Positions 11,519 through 24,506 of a stretch of 64,000 nt of DNA are shown here, piece after piece. The notes under the pieces are model-generated. The model ran no database searches. It had not been told where the DNA came from and saw only the letters and a list, made by a program, of their open reading frames with translations. The stretch is from Arthrinium phaeospermum. Lineage: Eukaryota; Ascomycota; Sordariomycetes; Amphisphaeriales; Apiosporaceae. Each line of letters begins with the position of its first letter. Position 1 is the first letter of the stretch. The DNA lies in contig QYRS01000006.1 in assembly GCA_006503535.1 (NCBI GenBank), positions 1,736,001 to 1,800,000 of the forward strand. Direction: 5' to 3'. A program made the position numbers and the translations under genes.

Positions 11519-14500
11519 ATGGAAAACCGCCAACCCCTGGCCATTGTGGGGTACGCCTACCGGGCCCCGGGGACGGGCCGGAAGGGCCTCTGGGAGTTCC
11601 TGTCGGAGGCCAAGTCGGCCTGGTCCAGGATCCCGTCGGACCGCTTCAACGCGGAGCAGTTCTACCACCCGGACCCGGCCAAGGGCGGCTTCCTCCACTC
11701 GCAGGGCGGGCACTTCCTGCCCGACGACCTGTACGCCTTCGACGCCGGCTTCTTCCACGTGACGGCCGAGGAGGCGCGGGCCATGGACCCGCAGCACCGG
11801 CTCCTGCTCGAGGCCGCCTTCGAGGCCGTCGAGCACGCGGGGCTGCGGCTGCCGGACCTGGCGGGCGCCGACGTCGGCGTCTTCTGCGCCAACGACTACT
11901 CGGACTACTCGGCCATGCTGGTCGACGACCTCTTCGCCACCAACAAGTACACGGCCCTCGGCGTCTGCCCCTCGCTGTCGGCGAACCGCCTCTCCTACTT
12001 CTTCGGCCTCACGGGCCCGAGCCTCGCCGTCGACGCCGCCTGCGCCGGCAGCCACTACGCCCTCCACCTCGCCTGCCAGAGCATCTGGAGCGGCGAGTGC
12101 TCGGCCGCCCTCGTCGGCGGCGCCAAGCTGCTCAACAGCCCCAACATGTGGAGCGCCATCGACACCATGGGCGCCCTCTCGGCCGAGGGCCGCTCCTTCG
12201 CCTACGACGTCAAGGCGGCCGGCTACGGCAAGGGCGAGGGCGGCGGCTGCGTCGTCGTCAAGCCTCTCCGTGATGCGCTGGCCGACGGCGATCCTATTCG
12301 GGCGGTGCTGCGCAATGCCGTCTGCAGCCACTCGGGCCGGACGCCGGGAATCACGATGCCGTCGCAGGCGGCGCAGATGGCGCTGTTGAGGAGGGTACAT
12401 ACGGGGGTCGGGCTGGACCCGACCGATACCACATTAGCCGAGGGCCATGGAACAGGGACGCCGGTGGGGTAAGCACACACTCCTTCCTCCCTCCTTATCC
12501 ATGACAAAGACGGGAAGCTCAATATGAAAACTTGGCAAACCACCAAACAGGGACCCTATTGATGCCAGCGCCCTCGCCACCGTGCTGGGAAGCAAGAGCT
12601 CGGCCGAGAACCCATTACATATCGGCTCCATCAAATCCAATGTCGGGTAAGTGTGTCTTTTCTGCCCCCTGTGTCAAGCCTCGAGGAGAAATGGGGAGCT
12701 GATCACAAACCACCTGGTTTGCAGTCACTTGGAGGGTGCCAGTGGCATCATTTCCATCATCAAGTCCATCATGATGCTGGAGCGAGGAGTAATGCTTCCG
12801 AACGCGGGATTCGAGAAGATGAACCCGAAGATTGAGGGCGGCGAGAGATTGAAGGTTCGTTGTCCCCAAATGAAATTGTGCTCATCTTGTGTTACGGCGG
12901 TGTTAATGCTGTGTACGTAGGTATTGACTCAACCCAAACCATGGCGGTGTAACGGGCCGAGGCGAGTTTGTATAATGAACGCAGGTATGTATAGTGCTGT
13001 CATTCCTTCGCCTTCTCTTCCAGGCTCTGCTCACTTCCCCTGGCTGACTTCTGCAGGATTTGGTGGCAGCAACGGGGCAGTGCTCCTCGAGGAAGCGCCT
13101 TCAAACACTGAAAGCAACGGCACAACAAAAACAAACGGGGTCACAGGGAAGCACGAGAACGAGCCTCAAACGAATGGAAACAGGCAAGACGACAACCTCG
13201 AGTCAGCAACCATCTCTATCTCCCTTAACCTCAACGGCACACCAGACGAGGCCTTGTCGGACGACGACAGTTCCGAAGATGGCCCCGATCACCACGCCTT
13301 CGTCTTCTCTGCCAAGTCCCAAAAGAGTCTCAAAATGTTCCTTTCATCCTTTGTCGACCAGTTAGAGCAGACTCCGCACTCCGCCCGCCTCGCCGAAAAC
13401 ATATGCTATACCCTCGGGTCGCGGAGGACCAACTTCCCCCAACGAATCGCCGTCACCGCCGACTCCCTCGCCTCCCTGCGAGACCAACTCCAGTCCATGC
13501 TAAGCAGTCCCGATCTGCAGGCCGAGAAGAAACAAGACAACACCGCCGTGGGCTACGTCTTCACCGGCCAAGGCGCCCAATACTTCCAGATGGCGACCCG
13601 CCTTCGCCGCCACGCCGTCTTCCGACAGGCGATCGACGACGCCGAGGCGACCCTGCGCCGCCTCGGGGCGCCGTGGAGCCTGTCGGGGGAGCTGGCGGCG
13701 CCCGAGCGCCTGTCGCGGGTCGACAGCGTCGAGATCGCCCAGCCCGCGTGCACCGCCGTGCAGATCGCCCTGGTCCTGCTGCTGCGGAGCTGGGGGCTCG
13801 CCCCCGCGACCGTGGTGGGCCACTCGAGCGGCGAGATCGCCGCCGCCTTCGCCGCGGGCTTCTTGTCGCAGGAGACGGCCGTGGCGGTGGCCTATACGCG
13901 CGGCGTGGCCGCCCAGAAGCTCTTGCTACAGCAGGAGGCGAGCGGGGCGCGGGGTGCCATGTTGGCGTTGGGGATCGGTGGCGCCGCTGCGGCCGAGCTG
14001 CTCGAGGGCGAGGCGGGTCGGGTCACTATCGCGGCGCTGAACAGTCCCGGCAGTGTCACGGTCTCGGGCGATATGGAGGCTATCGACAGGGTTCATGTCA
14101 AGGCATTGGAGCAGGGTCTGTTTGCGAGGAAGCTCAAGGTGGGTGTGGCGTATCATTCGTCGCATATGCAACAAGTGGCCGACTTTTACTTGGAGTCCAT
14201 CAAGCCGTTCTTCCCTGAGGATGGACTGCCATCCGCAAAGTCAGCGGCAAAGGGGCCGCTGTTCATCTCCAGCGTCACCGGCCGTGTGGAAGGACCTGAA
14301 ACGGTCGGCGCTTCCTATTGGGTCCGAAACCTGGTGCAGCCGGTGAACTTCCTGCAAGCCATCGAGACGCTATCGGCATTGGGCAGCGAACAGGATACCG
14401 GCATCAACGAGTCTCGAATTCAACGACCTAATGTTTATATCGAGATTGGGCCGCATCCAGCCCTTAAAACGTCCGTCTTCCAGTCCTTCGAAAACATGCA

Positions 14501-17500
14501 AACAGCACCGCAACAGGAGGCCGGTATCACTTATCTACCATCGCTGGCTCGAGGTCAGGATTCCAGCAAAACCATCCTGGACCTCGCGGGGAAGCTTTTC
14601 GCCATGGGGATCCCCGTCGACGTGGCCGAAGCCAACCGCACCAATGAGATGGAGTCTCGCGCCGTGGTCACTCTCCCGCCCTACGAATGGGACAAGTCGG
14701 TTAGGTACATCCATCGATCTCGGGTGACCCAGGAAAAGCTGCATGGAGGAGCTCCTTACGACCCACTCATCGGGTGGCGGAGTGAACGTGTTGGTGGCGG
14801 GCAGAACTTCCGGAACATCGTCTCCCTGGACGACATGCCTTGGATTCGGGGTTACACCGGACATGGCAAGCCGAGTATCCCCTCGACGGTATTTTTGAGC
14901 ATGGGCATCAGTGCTTTCAAGTCACTAAACCCTGGCACCGCCTCCTCGGCCGTGATGGTGCGAGATGCATCTTTCCTACAGCCCCTAGCCCTAGAAGCCG
15001 ATAGCGTCGATATCACCATCAGTACGAGGCCACTGGACGATGATAATGGCGTTCCTAGCGCCGCTTCTCTGCCACGACCATGCACCTTCGAGGTCGCATC
15101 CTGGTCCGAAACCGGTGGGTGGGCAGTCCATTGCCGCGGCGTGGTGGAGAGTTGTCAGGATGACGAGCATCTCTACGCCAGCCCACGCGTCCAAGAAGCC
15201 CTGAAAGCATTGGATGACGGGACCCTGGAAGATCGCAGTCCCGCCAACGAATACGCCATCTTGAAGCAACACTCCATCGCGTACGGTGATTTCTCCGCCG
15301 TCTCCATGGTCGATCTCAAGCAGGGCCCTGGCAAGGTCGTCCATACGATTGCAGTACGTCCTTCGAACAAAGCATCGTCGAACACATATCCACAACAAGA
15401 ACAAAGGCCAAGGTCCCTGGCAACCGAACCCCAAACTCTGGATTCCTTCTTCCACTCTTTCGGCATGGTGCAGGAGTTGACGAGACGAAGGCTCGCGTCT
15501 GTACCGTCGTCTCTGCGCAATTGGAAGATATCCGACATCTGCCTTAAAGCCGACCAGAACTTCGTCATCGTCACCAAGCGCCTGGCCCAAAACAAAAAGC
15601 TGGGGACGCTGACGGTGAGCCTCGTAGTCTTTGACGTATCCGGCGGACAGCCGCCCAAGCCCGTGGCCGAGCTGGACTCCTTGGACCTCCAGACTATCCC
15701 GGACCCCAACAGTGCCCACCAGGCCCCTTGCTTGCCCGTCACCTTCTGGAACAAGAAAGTGCCCTGCATCGACTTCGTGGAGAGGGGGTTCCTGTCTGAC
15801 CTCATTACTGGCCAACTACCGCCGGTGGATGATTGGGAGGTGCGTCGGCTTCACGAACTGAACAGCCTCAGCATGTACTTCATGACCCGCATGTGGGAAG
15901 AGCTCGAAAAGACCGATGCAGACTTGTCCGCCCTACCGCACCATCTCTCCAAGTTTCTTGCCTGGAGCAAGCGCCAGATGGCGCAGAACCCTTTACCATT
16001 GCCCCGCGATCCAGGGGCCATGATAGCCGATTTCTCCCAGGGCAACGGCCGCGACCAATTGACCTGCCGAGTCGGCGAGCACTTGGTCGACATCGTGCTC
16101 GGCAAGAAACAGACGCTGGACATCATGTCGCAAGACAACCTGCTCTCGCGGTACTACCTCGAGAACACGACCAGCATCCGCGGCAACGAGGCCGTGGCCC
16201 GCTACGTGCGCAGCCTCGTCGAGTGCAACCCGGACCTGCGCATCCTCGAGGTCGGCGGCGGCACGGCGGGCACGGCGCTCCCCGTCCTGTCGGCCATCGA
16301 CGCGGCGACCCGCGGCGCCACCGCCCGCTTCCACTACACCTTCACCGACATCAGCCCCAGCTTCTTCGAGAACGCGCGCGAGAAGCTGAAGACGTGGCGC
16401 GACGAGGGGCGCCTCACGTTCCGAAAGCTGGATATTACGCAGGACCCCGCGGCGCAGGGGTTCGAAGCGCCCCATGATGCTTACGATCTGGTGATTGCCG
16501 CCAACGTGCTGCACGCGACGCCCGACCTGGACGCGACGCTGCGCCACGTGCGGTCGCTCGTCCGGCCTGGCGGCAAGCTCGCGCTCGTGGAGATTGCGAA
16601 GGAGATCACGCCGTTTAGTTTCCCCTTCGCCATGCTTCCGCAGTGGTGGATGGCGGAGGACCGTTACCGCGCCGTGGACGCGGAGATGACGCCCCTGGTG
16701 TCTGAGCAGACTTGGGACGATGCTCTTGTCAGTAATGGCTTCTCCGGAGTCGAGGGCCGCGTGGACGATTACCCGGAGGAGAAGGATCAATTGTATACGG
16801 CCATGTGGTCAACGGCAACGGCCGAGTCCACCGAGAACACCACCACCACCAGAACACAACATCCATCGCTTGCTATTTGCGTGGCGAGCAGCAGTGGGAC
16901 TGCTAGTGAGGCGTTTTCCGAACATTTGTCCACCGAGTTGGAAGCGCAGTTGAAAGCGCGACCACAAACCCAGACCCTTGCGGAGATGGCAGCGGCCGGG
17001 GACAGGTCACTCTGTATCATCATCGACGCGAGCCCGCAAGGAAGCATCCTCAGTAACCTGTCCGAGGCGGACTTCGGGGCCTTGAAAGAGATATGGACCA
17101 AAGCGGCAGGGCTGCTGTGGATATTGCCAGAGGGAGTACACCCGGATTCGGATATGATCCGCGGTTTCCTCAACGCGGCGCGCCAGGAGGACAGTAGCAA
17201 GAGTCTCCTCCTTTTCGACAATGTGCCGCTGGATTCTCCAGAAGGCGTCGCCACCACCGCACGTGTGGTTACCCAGCGTCTCCTGAGCACCGACCCCGCC
17301 CTTCGGCAGGAACAGGAGTTATCGCTCGTCGACGGCGTCATCCACGTGCCGCGGCTCTTCCGGGTGCATTCCGCGCAGGAAATATTCGCCCTCGAGGAGG
17401 CGGACGACGACGAAAAGAAAAAGTTGTCTCCGATATACCGAGCGCCCGGGACCTTGCTTCGCTCGGACGCGACATACGTTCTTACTGGTGGCACTGGCGG

Positions 17501-18671
17501 GATTGGACGGTCTCTGGCCGCGTGGATGGCCACCCAAGGCGCAAAGCACATCGTCATGCTCGGGCGTAGCGGCGCCTCGAGCCCCAAGGTCGCGGCTCTG
17601 CTGAGGACGTTCGAGGGCTCGGATGTCCACATGCGAGCCATCGCCTGCGACGTCGGCTTGCGTGCAGATGTGGACCGTGTTGTCGAGACCTTGAGAGACT
17701 GGGGCTTCCCTCAAGTCCGTGGTGTGGTTCACGGAGCGTTATCCCTGCGAGTAAGTGAATGATTATACTACTTTATTTGTTGCTTAAGTATGTTACTATT
17801 ATCTGGGAACTTACCTACTGACAACAATTGCAACTGCTAGGATGCCATGTTGGTAAACGCCACCTATGAAGACTGGGTTGGCATCACACGACCGAGGATC
17901 CAAGGCGCCTGGAACATTCACCACGCCTTCCCGGACCTCGACTTCTTCGTCGCGCTCGCGTCCCTCGACGGCGTCATGGGCAACGTCGGCCAGACCATCT
18001 ACTCGGGCACTTCGACCTTCCTCGAAGCGTTCGTGGAGCACCGCCTCCGGCTGGGGCAGCCCGCCGCCTCTATCACTCTGCCCGTTATCACGGAAACCGG
18101 CATCGCGGCGACCAGCAAGCTGAGCGAGACGATCCACAACCAGCTGGCCCTGACCTTTGACGTGCCGCAGGTGCACACCATGGTCAAGGCCGCCATCGTC
18201 GGCGGGCGGGTGCCGTCCGCCTCGGGGCTCTTTGGCAGTAACGGGCGGAGCTTCAGCTTCTTCCAGGACGCGGTGGCGCCCGAGACCGAGCCGCTGGACT
18301 GGGAACGCTACTGGTCCTGCGCGGCCGTCCGGCGACCCGTCATCGAGGAGGTGGCGGGCGGTGGCGGCGGCGGGCAAGCTTCGTCTGCGGGCTCTGGGGC
18401 TGGCGCAAAGGGCGGCCTGCAGGACGGCTCGCCCGCGTCGGCCATGGAAAGACTGGGGGATAAGATCTCGGCGGTCACCATGATTGACCGGCATGAAATT
18501 ACTCCGGAGAGGGGGTTGGCCGAGTACGGGCTCGACAGCTTGGTCGCGGTGGATCTTCGCAACTGGATTCGTCGCAGCTTCGGCGTGGACTTGCCCTTGA
18601 ATATCATAGTCGAGGCCACTAATCTGCGGAGCCTGACGGAAGATGTGGTTTCTCGAGTGAAGGCACAGTGA
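11519..18671 (+). CDS. highly reducing-type iterative polyketide synthase with degenerate DH/KR and no ER
   Basis: Six exons (11519-12468, 12551-12646, 12725-12854, 12921-12984, 13057-17750, 17841-18671) give 2254 residues. Order: KS (about 1-425), AT (580-890), DH (975-1290), C-methyltransferase (1390-1660), KR (structural half from about 1690, catalytic half 1885-2100), ACP (2170-2254). KS has Cys175, His310 (EGHGTGT) and His350 (GHLEGASG), but Cys175 sits in DAACAGS rather than the usual DTACSSS. AT has GHSSGE with Ser near 670. In DH, the HxxxGxxxxP motif reads YTGHGKPSIP, so the catalytic His is Tyr1013; Asp1209 is kept. The methyltransferase has LEVGGGTAGTA near 1477. KR has the nucleotide loop TGGTGGIG near 1890 and Tyr2032, but the Asn four residues later is Ser. 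ACP carries Ser2211 in GLDSL. About 230 residues separate the methyltransferase from the KR core, too few for an enoylreductase. Likely product: a methylated, poorly reduced chain. No release domain is present. Product unknown. Confidence 0.93.
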
Positions 18672-20624
18672 GATAGATGGCGAGGGGGTCCTTTATCGGG
18701 GAGCGGAAGTAATAGAGCCAAATAGGAATAATAAAGAATTCTTACGTTTCACGGCATGGGTCAATGGTATTCGGGCTTCTTGCCTGCCTCAAGCTCGCCG
18801 TCTCGCGTCGAGCTCAATGTCACTTTTCCAGGCAGGGAGACGACGTTGCCGGCATAACCAATCGCGGCGATAAAAGCAACAGGCCACAGAAGACGTCATC
18901 ATTGTAGACTTATTGCACTATTTCATCGAGACATTCGAGTTGGATGGAGGCTATATCTTCCATGCTATTTGCCGGACTTCTCAGTGTCGTTTGTTGCCCA
19001 TGGTATGCCGCTAAGGCAGGCAGGCGGGGTTGTTTCAAGCAATATCGGACGGTGTGCAGAGACACGGCTGATACTGCACCAATTGACAAGAGATGCATGG
19101 GAATCCAGTTCGATACAGGCAGGAGAAACAGATCGCCCTGCAAGCTGCAGAGTTTTAGTATGTGTTTTGGTGGTGAGGAGCCCTCGGCACTTCTGCACTG
19201 ACTGGCATTGGCTCACGATAGCGTGCGTTGCGTACATGGTGTTGTGACTTGGCGCACTCCATCCAGCCCAGAGTCTAGACCGTAGTGGCTTTTTGCGGTG
19301 CCTCTAGCTGGGTAGGGGGAATGTTCCAGCATGACAGCCGGAGCTCAAATGGGCGTGGGGGATCTCGATCGTTATGATCAAATATATGGGTTGTTACATA
19401 TTAGCATGCACTCCCCTTGGACACATTACAGTCGGGTATTTGGCCGAGTGCTCGAATGTTTAGTGATTTAAGAGATTAGGTAGTAATGGGTAACGGAGCG
19501 CTATGTACATAATCATGCAAAGAAATAAAATGTGACCTGCCAAGCAGTTCTAAGCGCCCCCAGGTAGTAGGCTTGTAGTGCCTGCTCAAATTGAGCCCAT
19601 GCCGAAGACGTTTCAATTTTCAATAGTGAAGAGCTAGAACCTGACTTGAGACATTGATGGAAGCTAAACAGATGGGTGCTGGATAACGGCAGGCACATAA
19701 TGTAGTTAGTTGCTGCTAACGCCAATACGCACTTACTCAGTGCCCAGTAAGTAAATAGATTTTTAGACTTGAGGTGATGGCGCACCTACATGAGTGATGA
19801 TCGTCTTGACTAGAGATTTTTACCCCTTCGCAGGTGGCCTGATTGCACCTGTGCGTCAATCGTATTCATCATCGGCAGTTTGCCAGGCACCAGGTCATGT
19901 TTAGTGATTGCCCATGTCTCCTGATTACTTAAACATACTCGACGCTCGCGTCCCAGCATGCCGATTTGGACAGAATGCGCCTGTGGCTCAACATGGGCTT
20001 TTGGGATTGCGCATCTTGCCCACTGCGCAAAGTGAAAATGTGGGGGGAGGAGGGGCAGGCCACTGGGGCTTCTCTGGGCCCATTACGAGGCACCACAGCA
20101 CCTACTAGCAAGTTACTGGCACAGCTGGGGACAATCACCCCCTCGAGCCGTACCCATTTACTGATCATATGACGCAGCCAGCAGCAGCTCCACGCAGCTC
20201 CCTCGCAAGCCCATGGCCGCTCATCGAGATCTGAGAAGGCGATGGGAGCAGGCTACATGTTGCCACACACCCAACCAAATCGCCCGAGCACCGAGTACCC
20301 CAGCCATTTGCCATGTCGGTCGGGTCGTCTGCCCATGGTCTGTCTGCAAACTGGGGAAGCCCCTCGAGTCCAGCCCACCCAAACCAATGGAAGATTCAAA
20401 GTCCGTGAAAACAGAAGGCTACCCATCTTCAATGCGTGCGTCGGACCCTCGGAGCCTGATCGCAAAAGCAAAACCTTGAAGAAAACCTACTCGCTTGTCC
20501 CGACTATCTGGCCTAGTCGCAAGTCGCTGGTTACCCTCACAGCCACTGGGTGGCAAGGGCATCAAATCTGACTGCTGACCCCCCCGGCGCCCGTCTCTCT
20601 CGGCAATTCGTACTGATCGTCGCT
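18672..20624. other. intergenic between PKS and histidine kinase
   Basis: Nearly 2 kb with no supported gene. The left part is the PKS 3' UTR and the right part the promoter and leader of the histidine kinase. No tailoring enzyme, transporter or regulator for the PKS lies here. Confidence 0.6.
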
Positions 20625-23600
20625 ATGTCGAATCCGGCTGCCGATTCCGATCATGTCGAGCCCCAACCCCGCGAACCCCAGCGCGACCGCGACGTACAGC
20701 GCTACTACCAAGGCTGGCTGTCCGCCCAAGGTTCCTCCATCAACGTCGCCCTCAATGTCGACAGCCTCGCCGCCGCCGATCTCCAGGGCGTGGGCTACAA
20801 ACCCAAGGGGTCACAAGACAAGGCTTTGGCCGCCTTCGCACAGCTGGCGGTCCTGCGCCTGAATGTGAAACGCGCCATGGTGTCGCTGATTGACGGCAGC
20901 AACCAGATGGTGCTGGCTGAGGCCACTCGCAGCATCTTCGTCGACACCGACAACGAAAACAACGACCTCTGGCTTGGGAGCACTATCTTGAAACGTCGAG
21001 ATGCCATGTGCGAGCACGCCATGTCCAACTCCTATACCGCACACGACCCGAACGACCCTAATAGTACCTATACCGCTGCCTGCATTGTTGTCCCCGATTC
21101 GAGCGAAGACGAGCGCTTCCAGACCCGTCCATACGTGGTATCGGAGCCTGGCATTCGCTTCTTCGCCGGCGTGCCAATTCTCTCGCGACAGGGCCACAAA
21201 ATCGGCACATATACCGTTTCGGACGAGCACCCGCGTCATGGGTTGACCATGGAGGAGCTCCGGTTCATGCAAGGCGTAGCGCAGGCCATCATGGGTCATT
21301 TGGAATGGGCAGCAGATCGTGTCGACCGCTTCAAAGGTGAACGAATTGTTCGCGGACTGGCCACCTTCATCGAGGGCTCGACGCTATCGCAGAACGAATC
21401 AGCAGCCACGGTCCAGGAGGATCTCACTAGTGACCATCCGCAGCTTCGCCCGCCGCCGATGAGCATTGGGCGGGGTAGGCGTCCCCTATCGCGAAACAAC
21501 TCGAGTAGTAGTAACGGGACTGGGGCCGGGCACGGGAGCGGAAACGGGAACGGGAACGGAGACCAATCAACGCAATCTGGGTACGATACTACGGTATCGA
21601 GAAGTTCTGACAACCAGCAACCCCATTACAATGGTGTGAAAGGAGAACAATCTTCGAAAATCCCCAACTCGATTAAACCCGATAGTATGTCGCGCATGTT
21701 CAACAGAGCTACTGAAATATTGCGCCAGTCGACCTTGGCGGATGGTGTTGTCTTGTTCGATGCGACCCCAATCCATCTCAACTCGAAGCTTTCCATTGGC
21801 AATCCACTGCCGGGTAACATCGAATCTTCCGAGGATGAGGATTCGGCGCAACACCAAACCACATCGGAGTCCGAAACTCTTAGCATGGAGACTGACGACG
21901 GAGTCTCTCCCTCGAGCCGACCCTGCAAGATACTGGCTTACTCACTCGCCAGTGAGGCGGCCAAGGCGGATATTGAGAGGGGCTCGGCCATTACCATTGG
22001 CACTCTTGAGAAGTACTACAACCTCTTTCCGCAGGGTAAAAGTTTCTCGTTCACCGATGAAGGGGCCGGTATATCTTCAGAAGACGAAAGTGCCAGCGAC
22101 CGTGAACGCAACGCAGACTCGGCCACCCCCAATTCACACAAGAACAGACGCTATAGGAAATCACGCATGGACCATAAGGAGTTCCTCGCCAAGATTCCAG
22201 GGGCCAAGGCCGTGGTCTTCGTACCTCTGTACGATCATGCCGAGGATCGACTCGCTGGTGGTTGCTTTCTTTGGACTGCCATGTCTGGGCGCATGATGAA
22301 TCTGGATGAGGACATGTCCTATCTGCGTGCTTTTGGCAGCAGCATCATCAGCGAGATTGGGCGCATCAACACGCAAAAGAACGAGGCAGCGAAAACGACT
22401 TTTATTGCGAGCATGAGCCACGAGCTACGCAGTCCCTTACATGGCATCCTCGGTGCTGCCGAATTCCTCATCGACACCGCCACTGACTCGTACCAGTCAG
22501 GCCTTATAACCTCCATTTCGACGTGCGGTAAGACGTTGCTTGACACACTGAATCACGTACTGGATTACAGCAAGATCAACAAACTTGGCCGGGTGCAGAT
22601 GAGAAAGCACGCGAAACAGAACAAGCAGATTAACCTTTCGTCCGACTCTTCCATGGAGAGCCTGAACATGACGGCGGTGGTGGACCTTGCTATCCTGGTG
22701 GAGGAAGTGGTTGATGCCGTCACCGCCGGCCACACCTTCAAGAAGCTCCCTCATCCGGCTCGAAGTCAGACCGGATACACTGCTTCAGCCAGTGCAAAGG
22801 ATGATGCATCGGCATCTGGCGTAGGCAGCCAACCTGGCCAGGAGGACGAGGAGGAGCCCGTTTCGGTCTTACTGGACATCGACCCACGAGCCTCATGGCA
22901 GGTCCAAACCCAGCCAGGTGCCTTGCGCCGGATCATCATGAATCTGCTCGGAAACGCGTTGAAGTACACAGCTTCCGGGTTTGTGTTGGTGTCTCTCCGT
23001 GGCCAAGGCAGCCCGGACGGATCAAAGACTGAAGCGGTTATGCGTGTGACGGATACGGGGAAGGGCATGTCGGAGGAGTTTCAGCGTGATCGACTATTTA
23101 TCCCGTTCAGTCAGGAGGACTCATTCCAGCCTGGTACAGGCCTTGGACTCAGCATTGTTAAGCAAATCGTCGACTCGCTAGGTGGATGCATCGAGTTGAA
23201 GTCGCAGCAGGACAAGGGGACAGAAGTCGACGTGAGGATCAAGTTCAAGCAGGCTCCGAAGGAAGCCGCCATGAAGGCCGAGGCTACGGAAGTTCATGAC
23301 ATCGCGGAGCAAACAAAGGATTTGAGGCTGGTACTTTTGGTGGAGCAAGACCCCTCCGAATCATATTCTGTCAATTTGCAGCATAAGAAGCTGAACGACA
23401 CCTTGGTCGACACGTGTTCAAATTGGTTTGGAATGAAAGTTACCCAAGAAAACCACGCTCAACCGGAGAAAGCCGACATCTACATGTACTGTGAACCGCC
23501 ATCCCTGCAGTCATTGCAACGGAGATTTGAAAGAGACCAGCAGAAATCAGGTCGCAACCGGGAAATACCGGTGATATTTGTTTGTTTGGACGCCCAGGAA

Positions 23601-24506
23601 GCCATCAAGATTTCACAGAGCCACGGTAAGGCCTTGGCAGATCTAGGAAAGATTGTCGAGGTCATTCCTCAACCGTAAGTTTTGTACTTCCTTCCCTTCC
23701 CGGCTTTCGAGATGGGTGCAGTAGACAAGACCATGGGCTAACTCTGCTGCAGATGCGGTCCCAAGAAGTTGGCTAGGGTCTTTCAGCATTGTCTTCGACG
23801 GTCGGAGGAGATGGCAAATACGCAGCCACTCACGAACGGGGACCTGGCTTTGAGTCTCCGGCCCGCTGTACATGCACCACTGGACCAACCCGAGACAGAC
23901 CCCACAGAGCAAAACGGTGTTACGGATGGAGGCGATGAAGCGAAAGATTGCAACCCCGGCAAGTCTGCACATGACGAGCTTCTCCGGCAACTCTCTCCGC
24001 CGCCTCTCAACCCCACCACGCCACTTCTACAGTTGCTGAACGGCAAAGGCCTCGTGACCCCGCCGAACGGTGAAACCAAAGTCAATAGTGGTAAAATGCA
24101 CGTCTTGCTGGTGGACGATAACAAGATCAACCTCCAGCTGTTGGTCATGTTCATGCGCAAATGCGGCTTCACCTACGAAGAAGCCATGAACGGCCAAGAG
24201 GCCCTCGACAAGTTTAAAGACGCGTGCCTGCCAGGACCCCGGACCACGTCGTCGGACGGGGCCAGTCCGCACTTCGACTTTGTCCTCATGGACATCAGCA
24301 TGCCCGTCATGAACGGCATCGAGGCGACCCGCCGTATCCGCGACTTTGAGCGCGAGAACAACCTCCCGAGCACCAATGTCATCGCTCTGACGGGCCTGGC
24401 CAGCCGCGACGCCCAGCGCGACGCCAAGTCGGCTGGCATCGACATTTTCTTGCCAAAACCCGTGAAGTTTGCCGATTTGAAGAAGCTGCTGATGACGGAC
24501 AAATGA
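20625..24506 (+). CDS. hybrid histidine kinase with GAF sensor
   Basis: Two exons (20625-23674, 23753-24506) encode 1267 residues. Residues about 60-240 form a GAF-like sensor domain, followed by a Ser/Asn/Gly-rich linker. The HisKA box is FIASMSHELRSPLHG with His599 as the phosphorylated residue. The ATPase domain has the N box (NLLGNALKY), G1 (DTGKGM) and G2 (GTGLGLSIV). A receiver domain at the C-terminus has LLVDDNKINLQLL, phosphoacceptor Asp1197 in LMDISMPVMNG, and a Lys in FLPKPVKF. This is a complete His-to-Asp hybrid that would signal through an HPt protein to downstream regulators. Start chosen: the first ATG of the continuous frame (MSNPAADSD); the open frame before it has no ATG. 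No membrane segment is seen, so it is probably cytosolic. The intron falls before the receiver linker. Ligand unknown. Confidence 0.94.

Noticed and set aside
11449..12400. Long alternative frames on both strands over the KS domain
   Set aside because: Arg/Pro/Ala/Gly-biased shadows caused by high third-position GC of the PKS gene.
13403..14218. 271-codon frame inside the AT domain
   Set aside because: Second-frame shadow of the PKS with extreme Arg content.
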